Part shown: positions 19,768 to 32,500 of the stretch, piece after piece
Numbering within the stretch: the stretch's first letter is position 1
Layout of the letters: the number at the start of each line of letters is the position of its first letter
Source of the DNA: Leuctra nigra
Taxonomy: Eukaryota; Arthropoda; Insecta; Plecoptera; Leuctridae
Direction: 5' to 3'
Length of the DNA: 64,000 bases
NCBI GenBank assembly: GCA_934045905.1
Contig: OW203768.1
Coordinates: forward strand, 34,811,060-34,875,059
The notes under the pieces: model-generated
Told to the model about the DNA's origin: nothing
Databases searched by the model: none
Seen by the model: the letters and a program-made list of their open reading frames with translations, nothing else
Position numbers and translations under genes: made by a program

Positions 19768-20134
19768 GGCTGAGTAGTGAGTTTGACCTTGAAGAGTTTT
19801 TAAATCGATTTTTATCAATATCTTTTACCAATGTAATTGTTAATAAAATAAGGCTTTGCACGAGTCTTCAGAACAGTTCAATTAAAATTATTTCATAGCT
19901 TGGAATGGATATTATTTTTATTTTTTCCTACAGACGTTAAGTGTCTGAAAATTAGTAAAAATATGGCAGTAAACGTCAGTAGGACGAAATGAAAGTACTA
20001 ACCCATTTCAAACTATGAAATTATTTTCATTAAACAGTTCTGAAGTGCCGCACAAAGCCTTATTCATTAACGTAGGTAAAAGATGTTGATAAAAATCGAT
20101 TTAACAACTCATCAAGGCCACGCTCACTACTCAC
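19768..20134. mobile_element. Foldback MITE family C copy 1, just downstream of EI24 stop
   Basis: TGAGTAGTGAG near 19771 is inverted as CTCACTACTCA near 20122, with pairing through AAATCGATTTTTATCAA and the AAGGCTTTGC block. AATAAA at 19842 could supply the EI24 polyadenylation signal. Second copy at 62433-62803. Confidence 0.72.
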
Positions 20135-20169
20135 CCGTCATAAGTAGAAATGGTGAGACGACTCTTCAG

Positions 20170-20435
20170 CAGTGGTTAATTTGGGGGTGGACGAGGGCGG
20201 ACGCGTCCCCCCACTTATTTTTCATAAGTAAAAATTGGCTTTAAATTGTATACAAATTGCGTAAAATGCACCAAATTTGTTCCCGAATTTCAAAATTTTC
20301 CCGGGGCTATGCGCCCCGGACTCGCATTCTATTGGGGGCCCTCCCCCCAAACCCCCCATTGTTTTCGTAGACAAATACGTTTCCCAGACAATCGCCGAGC
20401 GTCCACCCACTTATTATTTAACAAATTAACCACTG
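20170..20435. mobile_element. hAT MITE with CAGTGGTTAATT ends and 8-bp duplication
   Basis: CAGTGGTTAATTTG and CAAATTAACCACTG are inverted ends; CTCTTCAG flanks both sides (20162-20169, 20436-20443). The interior has the G/C-rich words CCCGGGGCTATGCGCCCCGG and GGGGGCCCTCCCCCC, shared with 27588-27841 and in part with 42449-43057 and 43808-44217. Confidence 0.85.
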
Positions 20436-20443
20436 CTCTTCAG

Positions 20444-20690
20444 CCCTATGCTTGATGGTAGACTTGGACTTTGGAGTCCTGGGTTTGTTACCCGCAGCCT
20501 TCCTTATTAAGCTTTTTTTTGGTTTCAAGTTAAGTAGGCCACGACTACCTCCTTCCCATTGTCCACCCGTACCAATACTTAACCATCATCTCCCAATCAT
20601 CGTTTTATTCATTTATACATTGCCTTTACCCTAGTTGCACAACGGTGTGTCATTTAACACCAAACAACTACCTCTAGGTTATTTTTTTCT
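20444..20690 (+). repeat. SINE-like repeat, copy 1
   Basis: Shares GTAGGCCACGACTACCTCCT and CACCATCATCTCCCAATCAT-type words with the minus-strand copy at 41158-41445, in the same order. The tRNA-like B box is degenerate here (GGGTTTGTTACCC). Confidence 0.55.
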
Positions 20691-21181
20691 GCCAAGCCTT
20701 CCTAATTTTACAAATGCTTTTTCTACGTTCTGGAATTTTTCAAGATCGAATGCACTGCCTTCTTGATGCATAGTCTTGTGTACTGACAGTTTAGACATAC
20801 TCGATTTAGGTGCATCTGGTGGTAAGTGGCCAAACAAACGCAATCGGTCTTGACTTGCATGTCAAGTTTGCCCGGCATCCATGTTGAATTTCTGGATGCT
20901 TCACTTAATGTCCCACATGTGATCAAACTTGATTGTCAGTCAAGCCAGGCTTGTCAAGTAAATTTATCAAGCAAGATTGGCTGTGTGTGGGCAACTATAA
21001 ATGTGTTTTATAATTGCTTGATAGCTTGCTTGTTGTGGCAAAGAAGTTACTATTAGTTAAATGAAGAAAAGTCAAGAACTTTGCTTTTGACTAATTCTTT
21101 TGAACCTTTCTTGAAGCATTACATATTTCTTGTGAGGGGGCAAATGAAAGAGGCGTGGGGACCATCTGCAGAATGTCTCCA

Positions 21182-21183
<2 letters not shown>

Positions 21184-21223
<40 letters not shown>
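21184..21223. repeat. (TA)n microsatellite
   Basis: About 20 uninterrupted TA units. Confidence 0.95.
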
Positions 21224-21225
<2 letters not shown>

Positions 21226-21306
21226 CGTGAAAATGGAAAGTTCAGAGTGTCAAATAGTTTATTTGCCAACCTACATTTGGACAAAATGGTAAAGAAGTTG
21301 CAAATA

Positions 21307-22127
21307 TACGGGGTGCAACCCAAAAGTTCACGAAATTTCACCATAAAGTAAAAACACTTAACGTGACTCCGAGATTCCACCTTCCTATTCGAAGTACGTA
21401 GTACACTTCAGCATGTATTCAGCAATTTTGGAGTTTTTTCAATAACTCCTTGCACCCCTAGACGTCATCAAGTAAGTAACACGTGATGTGTCCTTGCGAA
21501 TAGGGGTAATTGGGAAGCATTGCCATGTTTTTGGAAGCCAGGTTGTGGCAATCATAGTTTGAAGTGTGCGCAGACGCTTGCCACGGTTGTTCATTCACTT
21601 GTTGGAACATTTGCGCCAAATGATGTCCCTCAGCCGCTTCAAAACTTCACAGAAAAACTTGCCTTTGACGTTTTAACTAATATAGGAAGGAATTCCTTGT
21701 AGACAATGCTTTACATTTCAAGAAACCGATCAACATTATCTTGATGAGTTGACACATGCATCAATCGCTGTTCAGCAGTTCATAACTTCCAAAATCAGCC
21801 CTCGAACCCACCCCAATTTGCATGACCTGAATCCCTGAGACTTGTTTCAGATCCCTAAGATGAAATCTGTCTGAAATATCTTCTATTTGATATCCAAAAT
21901 GTCAATTGTTGTTCAGCTGTTTTGGGAGGTGAAAGCATCATCGCGAAACATGCTCAATATAGTTACACTTGATGGCTTCTAGGGATGCATGGAATAATTG
22001 AAATAACTCCAAAATCGCTGTATACATGCTGAAGGGTACTTCTTCGAATATGACGGTGGAATCTCGGAGTTACGGAAGGTTTTTTTGTACTTTATGGTCA
22101 TTATTAACTTTTGGGTTGCACCTCGTA
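21307..22127. mobile_element. Mariner-type element remnant
   Basis: TACGGGGTGCAACCC and GGGTTGCACCTCGTA are inverted ends with TA at the edges. Arms continue through ACTCCGAGATTCCACC (inverted near 22055). The 820-bp size and TA target suit a mariner/Tc derivative; transposase remains are too eroded to read. Confidence 0.55.
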
Positions 22128-23160
22128 CCTTTGTGAGAAAGGTCTGAATGTAGAGGCAGCCAAAAACATACCTAGAATAGATACCAGATTCTTGATACAT
22201 TTCTTGGAGATAATTGTTGCTTATTATTAGTTATTGTCAACAGAGGTCTGTGTTTTGCAGCTTACAACTGCTCCAAGCTAGCTGCTTTTGATTGTCAGTC
22301 TTCACTCTAGGAGTTGTCTGTTGCATCACCCCTTTTTCATGGAAATAATATCGAAATAGATAATGACTTTTATATACTAAACCATCTGTCCCCCAGTGAG
22401 ATGTTGGTCAGCTGGGCATCTTATGCAGGTACTTTATCTAGAGTAAGTAGGTGAAACGCCTAGAACAGCTTGGAGCAATTTCAGTTCAACCCACCAGACA
22501 CAGTAGGTGTTTTTCTGTGGACTATCAATGGACTATCTAAAAATGTGTACGCATAAAGTTAATATTTCATGAGATTTGAATTAATTTTAAAGTAATTACA
22601 TCAGTTTTCATTGTATTACTATGAGTAACTTTTTATGGGTTGTATGTTGTAATTCGCTGAATTGTTTACCTATTATTAGCTGTAATAGGTAACTCTTTGG
22701 TCAAACAACAATTTTTATTTTTTCGGCAATTTTTACTTCCTAAAACAATTTTTTAAGGTTCAATTAGAATAAAAATGTTCTGAAAGCAACAGGTATGAAT
22801 TAGGTTGAATTTGGGTACCTGGTATCATGTCTGGATATTGACCAATATGTCAACCTAACCACTATCGCAGCCATCACAAGACAAGAAGAATAAAATATAC
22901 ATAATAAGGCTCCATCTCTTGGAATATTCATACATTTTAACAGTTTATGAAATGTCAAAAGTACTAAACTTTTCGCACATCAACAGTTTTAAATTTTAAA
23001 AGCCCATACTTTTCGCAAGAATTGGAGCCCATTATGTAGATTCTATTCGTATTCTCTTGTGGTAAGAAATGGTAGATATCAAACTTATGAAATTCCCAAT
23101 GTACTCATCTACTCATGATGCATTTGATGATGTACTCATCAAGTGTCTGTAAACTTGTCG

Positions 23161-23236
23161 ACTTAGTGTCTACAGAGTGTACAGTGTGGACAGACTTAGT
23201 GTCTACAGAGTGTACAGTGTGGACAGACTTAGTGAC
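23161..23236. repeat. 33-bp tandem repeat, 2.3 copies
   Basis: ACTTAGTGTCTACAGAGTGT begins at 23161 and exactly again at 23194, with a third partial start at 23227. Confidence 0.9.
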
Positions 23237-23513
23237 TTAGACTCTGTCCAAGATTCGTTTCGTGGTTGTACAGTCTGGCCCACGAGAGACGGGAAATAGA
23301 TTATACATTAAAAGGCTGATTTCTAGCAGTAATTGATGAATAATTGATGAGTAATTGATAAGTTATGAAGTAAAATTGCCACAGAAGAGAAATAGCTCGA
23401 ATAATCAAGAAATGCAGCATTTTAAGTAGATTCTATCCCACTTTTATCGTGAGACAGATGTTTTTGTTAGTTTGAATAAATCTCGAAATATTTGATTAAC
23501 GATCAGGCGCGTA

Positions 23514-23772
23514 GGAAGCGGGGTCCCCCCCCCCCCCCCCCCTCGAGCAGGCTGACACCCCATGTAGTAAAAAACATTAAGTTCAATGTCCCAAAATCAC
23601 TTACAAATAGTTAAATAAAAACTGCCATGTGGGGCAATGACTGGGGGCTTGTTTGTTCTAGTTTGAGCAGTCCCAGAATCACTTTCAAATGGTATAAATT
23701 ATAAATTAAAAATACACGTCATACGGGGCACAGTTCCCCTCCCTTATGATGAAAGAAGTTCCTACGCACCTG
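23514..23772. mobile_element. MITE with CAGGCGCGTAGGAA ends, copy 1
   Basis: CAGGCGCGTAGGAAG and TTCCTACGCACCTG are inverted. A G/C-run follows the left end as in the larger relative at 32423-33576. Confidence 0.7.
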
Positions 23773-25062
23773 ATGATGATTATGCAATGATTATGCAATG
23801 CTGTGATGTTCTGCATATTTTAATCTTATGCTTGAACTCCGGCTCCTGGGGCGCTGTGCACTATCTATATTACACTCTATTCACACAGTCATGCCCCCTC
23901 TTACCTGCACTTATACCCCTAATCCACCGCATGCGCTGGGGATTACCCTAGTTCTGTTGGATTGAATGTCACCCCCCCCCCCCCCCCCCATCAGCATACC
24001 TTCCTGTTTCTGAGACGTCTTCACCTCTGGGGATTTTGTGGAGGTAATCAGTGGGCATCCTGCAGCACTTACATAAATTAATGTTTACTTCATCTCTTGG
24101 ATTCAAGTGAAGGATTTGGACAGATAATATAATATGAATGGGACATCCCCGTTGTGAAGAATGTTTTCTTAAGTATCAATTATTTGAACCAATATGGAAT
24201 TTAATAGTTTTGTTATTACAGTCGACATGTCGAGATGGTTGAGATGTGGGAAGATTAATTTTGTTGTGAGATGAATAGTTTGCAAGAAGTTGATACAGAT
24301 ACAAAATTTATTGAATTTTTCTTAGTTTAAAAAAGTAAAAAGAAAAAGTTATATTTTAATTTACGGTATGAAAACTGTTATGAAAACAGTTTATTCTTGT
24401 TTTTGTTTGGAAATGTGCTGACAATCTAACATTGACTTGATTTGAAACTGTGGAGGAAACAATATTAATATTATTGTTGTGATGATATTTTAACTAAAAT
24501 TATGTAATTTAGTTTTATCCTAAGTGATATCGTGTTCTTGTTCTCTAGATATTAGTCATTATTTAATGTCTAAATATTGTTAATTTTTGGTATGTTTTTA
24601 CAAAAGGTTGAGTGTTAATATTAGAAAGTCTCTAGTTATTATTTACGAATTCTTAATTAGTATAAACTCCAATTTTGGGGACGTGCATATTATTTATCCT
24701 CGATGTATTTAGTATGTAAACAAAATGTCCATAAATACCTTTAATGTACAAAAACTATCTCTAGGTCTATTATATTTATATTTTGCGTAAATAAAATAAT
24801 AATTTTGGGTTACCTAAATATGCCTCACTTATTTCGTACCTAATACACAAAAGGCTAGACATTCATCACCCTTTATATAAAATCAGTGGGCTGTTTGGCA
24901 TTTCTCCCTTCTGCATTAAACCATTAAAACCTTCTTTATCTCGTTGACATATTTTCGTCACCAACCCTCAATCTTCTATTGTACAAAAATCTCCATGTGT
25001 AAGTGACTCTTGGCCGTGATGGAGTGACTTGTAAGTGAGGGGGTGGGGGTGGGTGGCGCGCG

Positions 25063-25167
25063 CACACCCCCTATGACGACATCACACTGTATTGATTATG
25101 TGAGATGAGATCCTCTCAGCTCCTCACTGGAGTAGGGCGCTTGTAACTGCCAGGTCAGCCTCTATAG
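25063..25167 (+). promoter_or_regulatory. Possible 5' non-coding exon or promoter of the SLC6 gene
   Basis: A GC-rich island follows a GGGTGGCGCGCGCACACCCC string and ends in TCTATAG followed by a consensus GTAAGT donor at 25168, 1.15 kb upstream of the coding start. A CAG at 26288-26290 could be the matching acceptor. No ORF; purely inferential. Confidence 0.25.
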
Positions 25168-25770
25168 GTAAGTCTTCTTAATTAATAATCAATCTAAGTG
25201 ATACCTGTTGGGCTGTTCAGTTTGGGGGTACTTATGCATTCAAGATGTGTTCTTCAGTTGCTTGGATGATGGGGTGCTGGGGTTTTAAAGCACTTGGTAG
25301 GTTGCATTTATCAATCTTGTTTTTGCTGAAGTAACAGAAAATCTATAAAGTCTACTGTGTGTTATTTGGAATGGAAATAATTAGCAAATACCATAAAACA
25401 TATACAAGTAGTTATGTTCAATATTATTTTAGTTTCATTTGGCAATAATCTGTGTTGGAATAATTATATTCTCGTTTTTGAAATCAGCCGAAAAGTATAA
25501 CTGAAGTTTTTTAAAATAATGCCCCAGAATCAACAATTATCAAATCATTAAAATTACATGCTAGTACTTATATAATATGTTATGATATTAATCTGTTATT
25601 TTTTTATTTAAGTCCTTTGTACTCATTAGTTTTATTATATAAATGAATAGTTTTAAATGGGGCTAATGGATATTAATTTTCAACAGAGTGGGAATGTGCA
25701 GTTAAACGCACTTGGTTATTGATTTTCTCCGTTCATTTTCTAGCATTATTTTGTAATTTAAAAGTTAGCC

Positions 25771-25932
25771 TAAGGCCCAGTATTACCATAGTTAATCTGA
25801 GCTGGATTAACTAAATATTGGACTAAATTGGCGGCACAGCCAATCATCAGATACCTCAAAATGATTGAAACAGTTGAATTTAATCCAAAAGTTAGTTAAT
25901 CCAGCAAATTTAACTTGGTAATACCGGGCCTA
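25771..25932. repeat. 162-bp palindromic MITE
   Basis: TAAGGCCCAGTATTACCA and TGGTAATACCGGGCCTAA are inverted ends with TA at the edges; inner GGATTAACTAA / TTAGTTAATCC also pair. Confidence 0.8.
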
Positions 25933-26316
25933 ATTAAAAATAGTAAATGAGGATCAGTTAGCACAAATGTATAATGTACCTACCAATGTAAATTATTTGT
26001 TTATGAAAATATTTGTATAATATGATATTTGCAGATTTTGTATTGTAGTTTTTGTTTTTATCCAAAAAGGAGATAGGTCCTGTTTTTCCATGCCTGCTAA
26101 AACCAGTAGATAGTTACATTTAAGTGGTCATTCAAGTATTGCCATTTGTTCTTGCCATGAAATTATAGTCCTAATCAACTGTTTAACATTTAGCAGAGCA
26201 TTGAAAAACTGGTCTTTAAATGTGCAACCAAATACCTAATAATATTAGTATTCCGAAGTGTTAATCGATTGTGCAATGTGGTCAGGTCAGGTTAGTGCGT
26301 GGCGCGGCGCAACAAC

Positions 26317-26505
26317 ATGGCGAATACGGCGCAGCTGATCCGGCGCCAGAGCTCCCAGAACCTGAACCCGCAACACTCGCTCGACCGGCTCGAGATGAAG
26401 GAGTTGCGCGGACGACTCGTCGTTGAGAACGGAAGACAGAACATAGCTGTCAACTACGGCACGACAAATGCAGCCTTTGACGACACAAGTCCTGCTTCAG
26501 CCAAG
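26317..26505 (+). CDS. SLC6 exon 1 (cytosolic N-terminus)
   Basis: Residues 1-63. The first ATG in the frame (26317) was chosen; a GTG at 26299 lies in frame but is not a likely animal start. Hydrophilic, with [13 protein letters not shown]. Donor GTAGGT, phase 0. Confidence 0.8.
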
Positions 26506-29500
26506 GTAGGTGAACTTTCAGACTCTTTGGAATACATTTTACTCAATAGATTTTTACTATTCATCCATATTTATACAGATTGATAAAATTTGTATGGCAT
26601 TAATTGAACATTATTACATTTGAACTGAAATGCGAGAATCTACATAATAAATATCGCGACCCTGCTTCCAACTATTGTCGGGTCAGGGGGTGGGATGATC
26701 CCACCAATGTTCTAGGGCACTTGTGATCTCAGAGCCGACTTGCCAAGTCCGACACTCCACACTTCTTCAATCTCTTCTTCCACTTCTTCAGCCTCCTCTC
26801 TTTCCACCAGTTCCCTCCATCTCTCTCTGTCTTCCCACCACTTCTCTGTTGTAATTACTCCCCAACACTCTCCTCTTTCTTCTGCGGCTGCCTCTATTCC
26901 GTTCATCCATTTAGTTCTAGGTCTTCCTGCCTTTCTTCTGCCACCCATGACTGCACGCTCTGCCTCTCTATATGGTATCCTCTCTTCTCCCATCCTCTTC
27001 ATATGTCCGTAGCATCTTAGCCTCTCTTTCCCAACTAAGAGACTCCACTCCTAGGTCCTTATTTTTTTTGGCTAATGCTGGGCTTTTAACTTGTCAAAAT
27101 ACTACTTGTACGGCTGCTTGAATATTCTTTTATTCTTCTAAGAGCAGTTTTTCAATAATCTCTACTAAATTTTAATATGCTGATTAGATTGTCAACAACA
27201 ACTTACATTCCTTGAATGACCAATTAAACTTAACTTCTGGTTTTAACAGAGCAGTGAAAAACAGGTCCTAAATAGACTTTTGACTATTTAGCAATAATTA
27301 AAATGTAAGTACACTTGGGAGTGGAGCCTTTTTATGCAGATTCAGTTCTTCCTTTGTTTTCCCAACAAAATGTACATAGATCGAATTGACTAATTACCAT
27401 TTTTAGATGAATTTTCAACCTGTAGGGTCGGTTTTTCAATACTCTGCCAAAGTTTAAAATGTTGTTTCAAAATTGTCTATTGTCATGACAACAACCAATG
27501 ACATTCCTTAAATGACCGTTTAAACTGAACTATTTACTGCTTCTAGCAGAGTTTATAAAAAAACTTGCCCTAAGATATATTTTTAATCTGTGGTTAATTT
27601 ATAAAATAATAGTGAGCGAACGCTCGGCAATTGTCGGGGAAACATTTCCCTACGAAGACAATAGGGTGTATAGGGGAGGGCCCCCAATACAATGTGGGTC
27701 CGGGTGCTAGCGCTGAGGAAATGTTGAATTTCAGGACCTTATTTGGAGCCTTTTTACGTGATTTGTACACAATTTTGATCCAATTTTTACATTCAGTGGG
27801 TGGATGGCATCCAGATGCATCCACCCCCAAATTAACCACTGCTCCAGACTTGGTAATTAATGTGTGAGTTATTTGCCACAGACGGGGAAAGTGGGCAGCG
27901 CTCTGGGCTCCGGCGAGGGGAAAGCCATATTCAAGCCGGAAGGAGAGGACGATCGAGAGTCGTGGGACAGCAAGCTTACCTTCTTGTTGGCCATTGTCGG
28001 TTACGCCGTCGGCCTCGGAAATGTCTGGAGGTTCCCGTACCTCGCACAGAAGAATGGCGGAGGTCAGTTGTCATGCATCGTTGTTTTATATTGTGAATAC
28101 ATTCCAATGTTAAATTTTTCATACTCTTCATCTCCATAATGTGTGACTTGACGATAAACGCAGTCTCATCAAGATTATACATTGTGATGTGTTTTATTCA
28201 CTGAACTTTCATGCCCGTGAAAGTCTCATCAAGATTATACATTGTGATGTGTTTTATTCACTGAACTTTCATGCCCGTGATCCATTGATCCATTATTGAT
28301 CCATTATTGATAATTTTTTTATCCCACAAGACAATAAAAAAATTTTCTTCATTGAGATCATAATCAGTAATCACTAATCAGTAATCAAGAATAATATTTT
28401 AAATATTTTAAATATTGACTCGAATATCAAATACCTAGTTGGAAATTAAATTCAAATGGCATAAAATAAATAAAATACATAATAATTACCCACCTATCTT
28501 TCCTCAAATTCCAAGAATTAAGGGGGTTCCAGGGTAACGGAATAGGAATGAGAATTTGTTGTAATTCACACCAAAGATTAATGAAACCATATTACTACAA
28601 CTTGCAAAAAGTATTTGCCCCTTACGGTATCATATAATTAGATATTCTTGATTGAAGATCATCTTTTCCCCCATAAGATAACACAGGGAGACATGAAATC
28701 GTCCCGGAATATTGGCTTTAAATTGCTCCTAAAACCGCAAGAGGAATGACAAAATATTGAAAATAGTCTCAAATTAAAGATAATAATTTTTAGAATAAGA
28801 CTGCCGTTTGAAAATATGGGGTCACCGGCCAAATAAGAAAGAAAATGTGTATAATGTGTGAAATTTACCGTAAATCTGAAAATGTTGCACTACAAATATG
28901 AATTATTTTAGGATAGTTTAATTGAAACATCAATTAAGAACATATAATTGGAGCATACGGTAAGATATAATGGTTTCATGCTGCTGTTTGAGGTATTATT
29001 TCATCAGAGATTTGTATGAATTACGGCGAATTCTAAGCACCAAGGCTGGAGCACTGGGACCACTTTAAGCTTGGACAAGGAAACTATGAAATTATTACAT
29101 TTTGTAAATGTTATCTTTGAAAAATAAGTGAAAATACAATAAAAAATAAGCCGTAAAAAGGGGCAGGTTTGTTTAGAGATTTTAAATTTTTTTCAAATTT
29201 TCGGAGTAGTTTCCTAATCAAATTTTGAATTCTTTTGATTTCAAAATACTACAACAAGTAGGTACCTGTGCACTGAATTGTACACTGAAACACTGAATTG
29301 AATATTCAAAATGTTTGTATATTCGCATACCCTTCTTATCCACGTTGTCTGTTCCAGGTGCATTCCTGATCCCCTACTTCGTGATGCTTCTGATCGAAGG
29401 CATCCCGATCTTCTACTTGGAGCTTGCCATCGGTCAGCGGCTGCGCAAGGGAGCCATCGGGGTGTGGAACCAGGTGTCCCCCTACCTGGGCGGCATCGGC

Positions 29501-32500
29501 ATCAGCAGCGCGGTGGTCTCGTACAACGTGGCTCTCTACTACAACACCATCATCGCCTGGTGTCTGTTCTACTTCGTGCAGAGCTTCCAGGCCGAGCTGC
29601 CCTGGGCCACGTGTCCCATCAAGTACCTCGGCAACAGCACCTACGCGCCGGAACCGGAGTGTGTGGTGAGTTTTAAGACGCTACTCGTAATGCTTATTAG
29701 ACAAAAACAGGGCCTAACAAGTGTGCGGGCGGTGCGGCAGCACAGGGCGCCGTCAACAAGGGGGCACCAGGAAGCCAAATTTTTATGCAATGATTTTTTT
29801 TGGGAACCCAAAATTAATTTTTGCGTATTAAAATTACAAAAAACGCCCTGCGGAGCATGGTTGATGTCGGTGATGATTTCAGTCATACCCAAGATGAAAT
29901 AAAAATTATTCTGCTGAAAAAAAATTCAGTGAAATTGAACGTCAGAAATTATTAAAAACCATTAAAATCCTATCAAAAAAATCTAAATTTTCCATTTGAG
30001 GGCCCTGGACCTGTACATGGTTAGGAGGTCCTCCCCCCCCCCCCCCAGGCACCTCATTGCTGTCATTGTCAAGGGCCTTGAATTGTTTGACCTCTGTTTT
30101 GCATAATTAATTATTTGTAGGGTTGTGCGAATCCAGTTTTTTCATTCGAATCCGAATCCCGAATCGAATCTTGAAGGGTTCGCGAATCCGAACCCAAATC
30201 TTTTTTTAGGGTTGTGCTGTGCTGTCCATATTGTGCGAGCCAAAATTTAGATTTGCACCGGGCGCCGAAATCCCTAGTTACGGCACTGGACAAAAAGGAA
30301 AGTAAATTGTGGTATTTTTATTCAAATAATAATGCCATAATATCAAGGCATCCTGATATTCACGCCAACTGATGTTCAAGGGGTTTTTTGTGGCTTCCCT
30401 CAGTTGAGACCCAATTGCTGTGAAGTTTCCCCACGAAACCAACACCTCCCTCCTTCTTACTGTAAACTAGAGGGACCCGTGATGTAAAACATGACCAATG
30501 TGTACCAGTGGGGTATGCGTAAAGAAGAACCGATTGAGTTGAGATATTTGGGAGCAGAGTGTGCGTCGTTAATAACTTAAGTTAATACACACAACAGCGT
30601 TTGCATGACTCAACTGCCCAACAGAATACGAAGATGAGTAACGTAGGAAAGTAATTTAATCATAAATATTATCATAAAGTACTATTATGGAAATGGTATT
30701 TCAAATGAGTTTCCAAATGCTCATCAGAGAATAAGTTAAAAAATTAAGAAAACATTTCGCCAGCCTTGGTGCGTTGTGAGTGTGACGACCTATTCTTCAT
30801 TTGTGATACCAATTCATAATTCATAGGTATACTATTATATGCTATTGCTTCCCCAGTAAGAAGGATAACTTATTGTGTGGAGGTTGGCTTTCATTATATT
30901 ATCTGTCTCTCTGAGGTAGAAGGGAGGAAGTTTATTTTCTCAATTTTGAGTTACACACTTTTGGAATGATGTAATCAAGCTCTTCCAATTACCATTTGAC
31001 TGATGTCAACATAATACAGCTATATTGGAGTATTCTCTTACACAATGACGCATGCCACCTATACAAAATTATGTTTTTAAGAAGTCAGAAATACCGATTT
31101 ATGAGCTCACTCAAGCTCGCACCTCAAGAAAACTGAAATGGACTTCCAACCTTCTACTTCTAAAACACGGACAAACTATCATTAGGCATGTACGGTCGCG
31201 TGACAGCTGTCAACCAATGAGAGAACATTCTTCACGTAAACTTGCTTTTTGCTTTCACTTTCGTGTTATAAATTTTTGTGTTATTCAAGAATTGTATGTA
31301 AATTGAATGAATATTATAATAAATAAAAATTAATGAAATGAAATGAAATGAAATGAAATGAAATGAATGACTTGATATTCACTTGATATGTATATTGTAA
31401 AAATGAAACATTGATGCTAAACGCTGTCTCCGTCTTTATCATGATACCACTAATAAGAAACAATGAAACGTAAGGATACAATATAATACAATACAAAAGG
31501 AAGGATTGAATCTTCGTCGTCGCTCATAGTAATCAGAGTAACATCGAAGTGAAAAAGTTTAAAGTAAAATACCTATACCTATCTGACATCTATCTGAAGA
31601 TCGATATCTTACAATTAATCAACACAATTATATACTACTACATTAAACGCATAGGTACTTTAGGTACGTTTAAATATTAAACGTATTTATGCATAAAATA
31701 TGAAAAACTATATTGACTTTGGTTTGTTGACGGTTTCACAGCCAGCTTGAAATGGGTTTACAGGAACAAAATACGACTTTGACAGCTTTAAGTTTCTTGC
31801 CGTGAAGACGTTTTCTATGTAAATGTACCTAATTATGGCCAGTTATAACGTGTTAAAGTAGATTTGTTACAAATACGAAGGGATAAGGTATGCGTCTGAG
31901 GTGAGTTTCGGCAATTTATTTATTTACAAAAAGCAGAAGACGTAATTTTAGACGTGATGGGCAATGAAAGGCGCGTGCAAAAAAAGCGTTCCTCACGGAC
32001 AGACAGAACTGGGTAACTATAAGTATAATCCTTGCCTACTCAGTATTCTTCAACTTCATCTTTCTAATAATTTACTTGTCGCTATACGCCTAGTTGTAAA
32101 ACAGTGTGAAGTGAAAGTAAAATGATTTGGGGGAGTTGGTAATGTGTTTTAGGGGGAAAATAATTGAGCGAGCGTAGCGAGCGTCACCACGGTACTCTTA
32201 TGGCACTTTCTCTGTGTGTTTTTTTGTGTTTTTTTTGTCTGCACTGCCGAGGTCAAACCGCACAACTAGTGATGTAAATCTGTAAATTACGGGCCGTAAA
32301 TTACCCGGTAAATTACCAATTTGTCGTAATTTACAACTTTCTTAAATTACGTAATTTAAGGCGTAATTTACAATTGTAAATTACGCGTAATTTGCTATAA
32401 AATACCGTAAATTACACAAACTCAGGCGCGTAGGAAGTATGACCCTCCCCCCCCCCACTTTTCATCTTGACACTCCCAAATAACACCCCCAGATCACAGA

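Larger units (their letters stand above)
19598..26316. other. Spacer between EI24 and the SLC6 gene
   Basis: 6.7 kb without a supportable gene. Contents listed separately: MITEs at 19768, 20170, 21307, 23514 and 25771, a SINE-like repeat at 20444 and simple repeats. 22130-23160 and 23780-25060 show only AT-rich sequence with cytosine runs at 23527-23542 and 23972-23989. Confidence 0.55.

Noticed and set aside
23527..23989. Cytosine runs at 23527-23542 and 23972-23989 considered as assembly gaps or regulatory sites
   Set aside because: They look like ordinary homopolymers inside or beside MITEs; run length is unreliable in sequencing.
31314..31496. Minus-strand 60-codon ORF with repeated FHFIS
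   Set aside because: Translation of the AATGA-type pentamer repeat.
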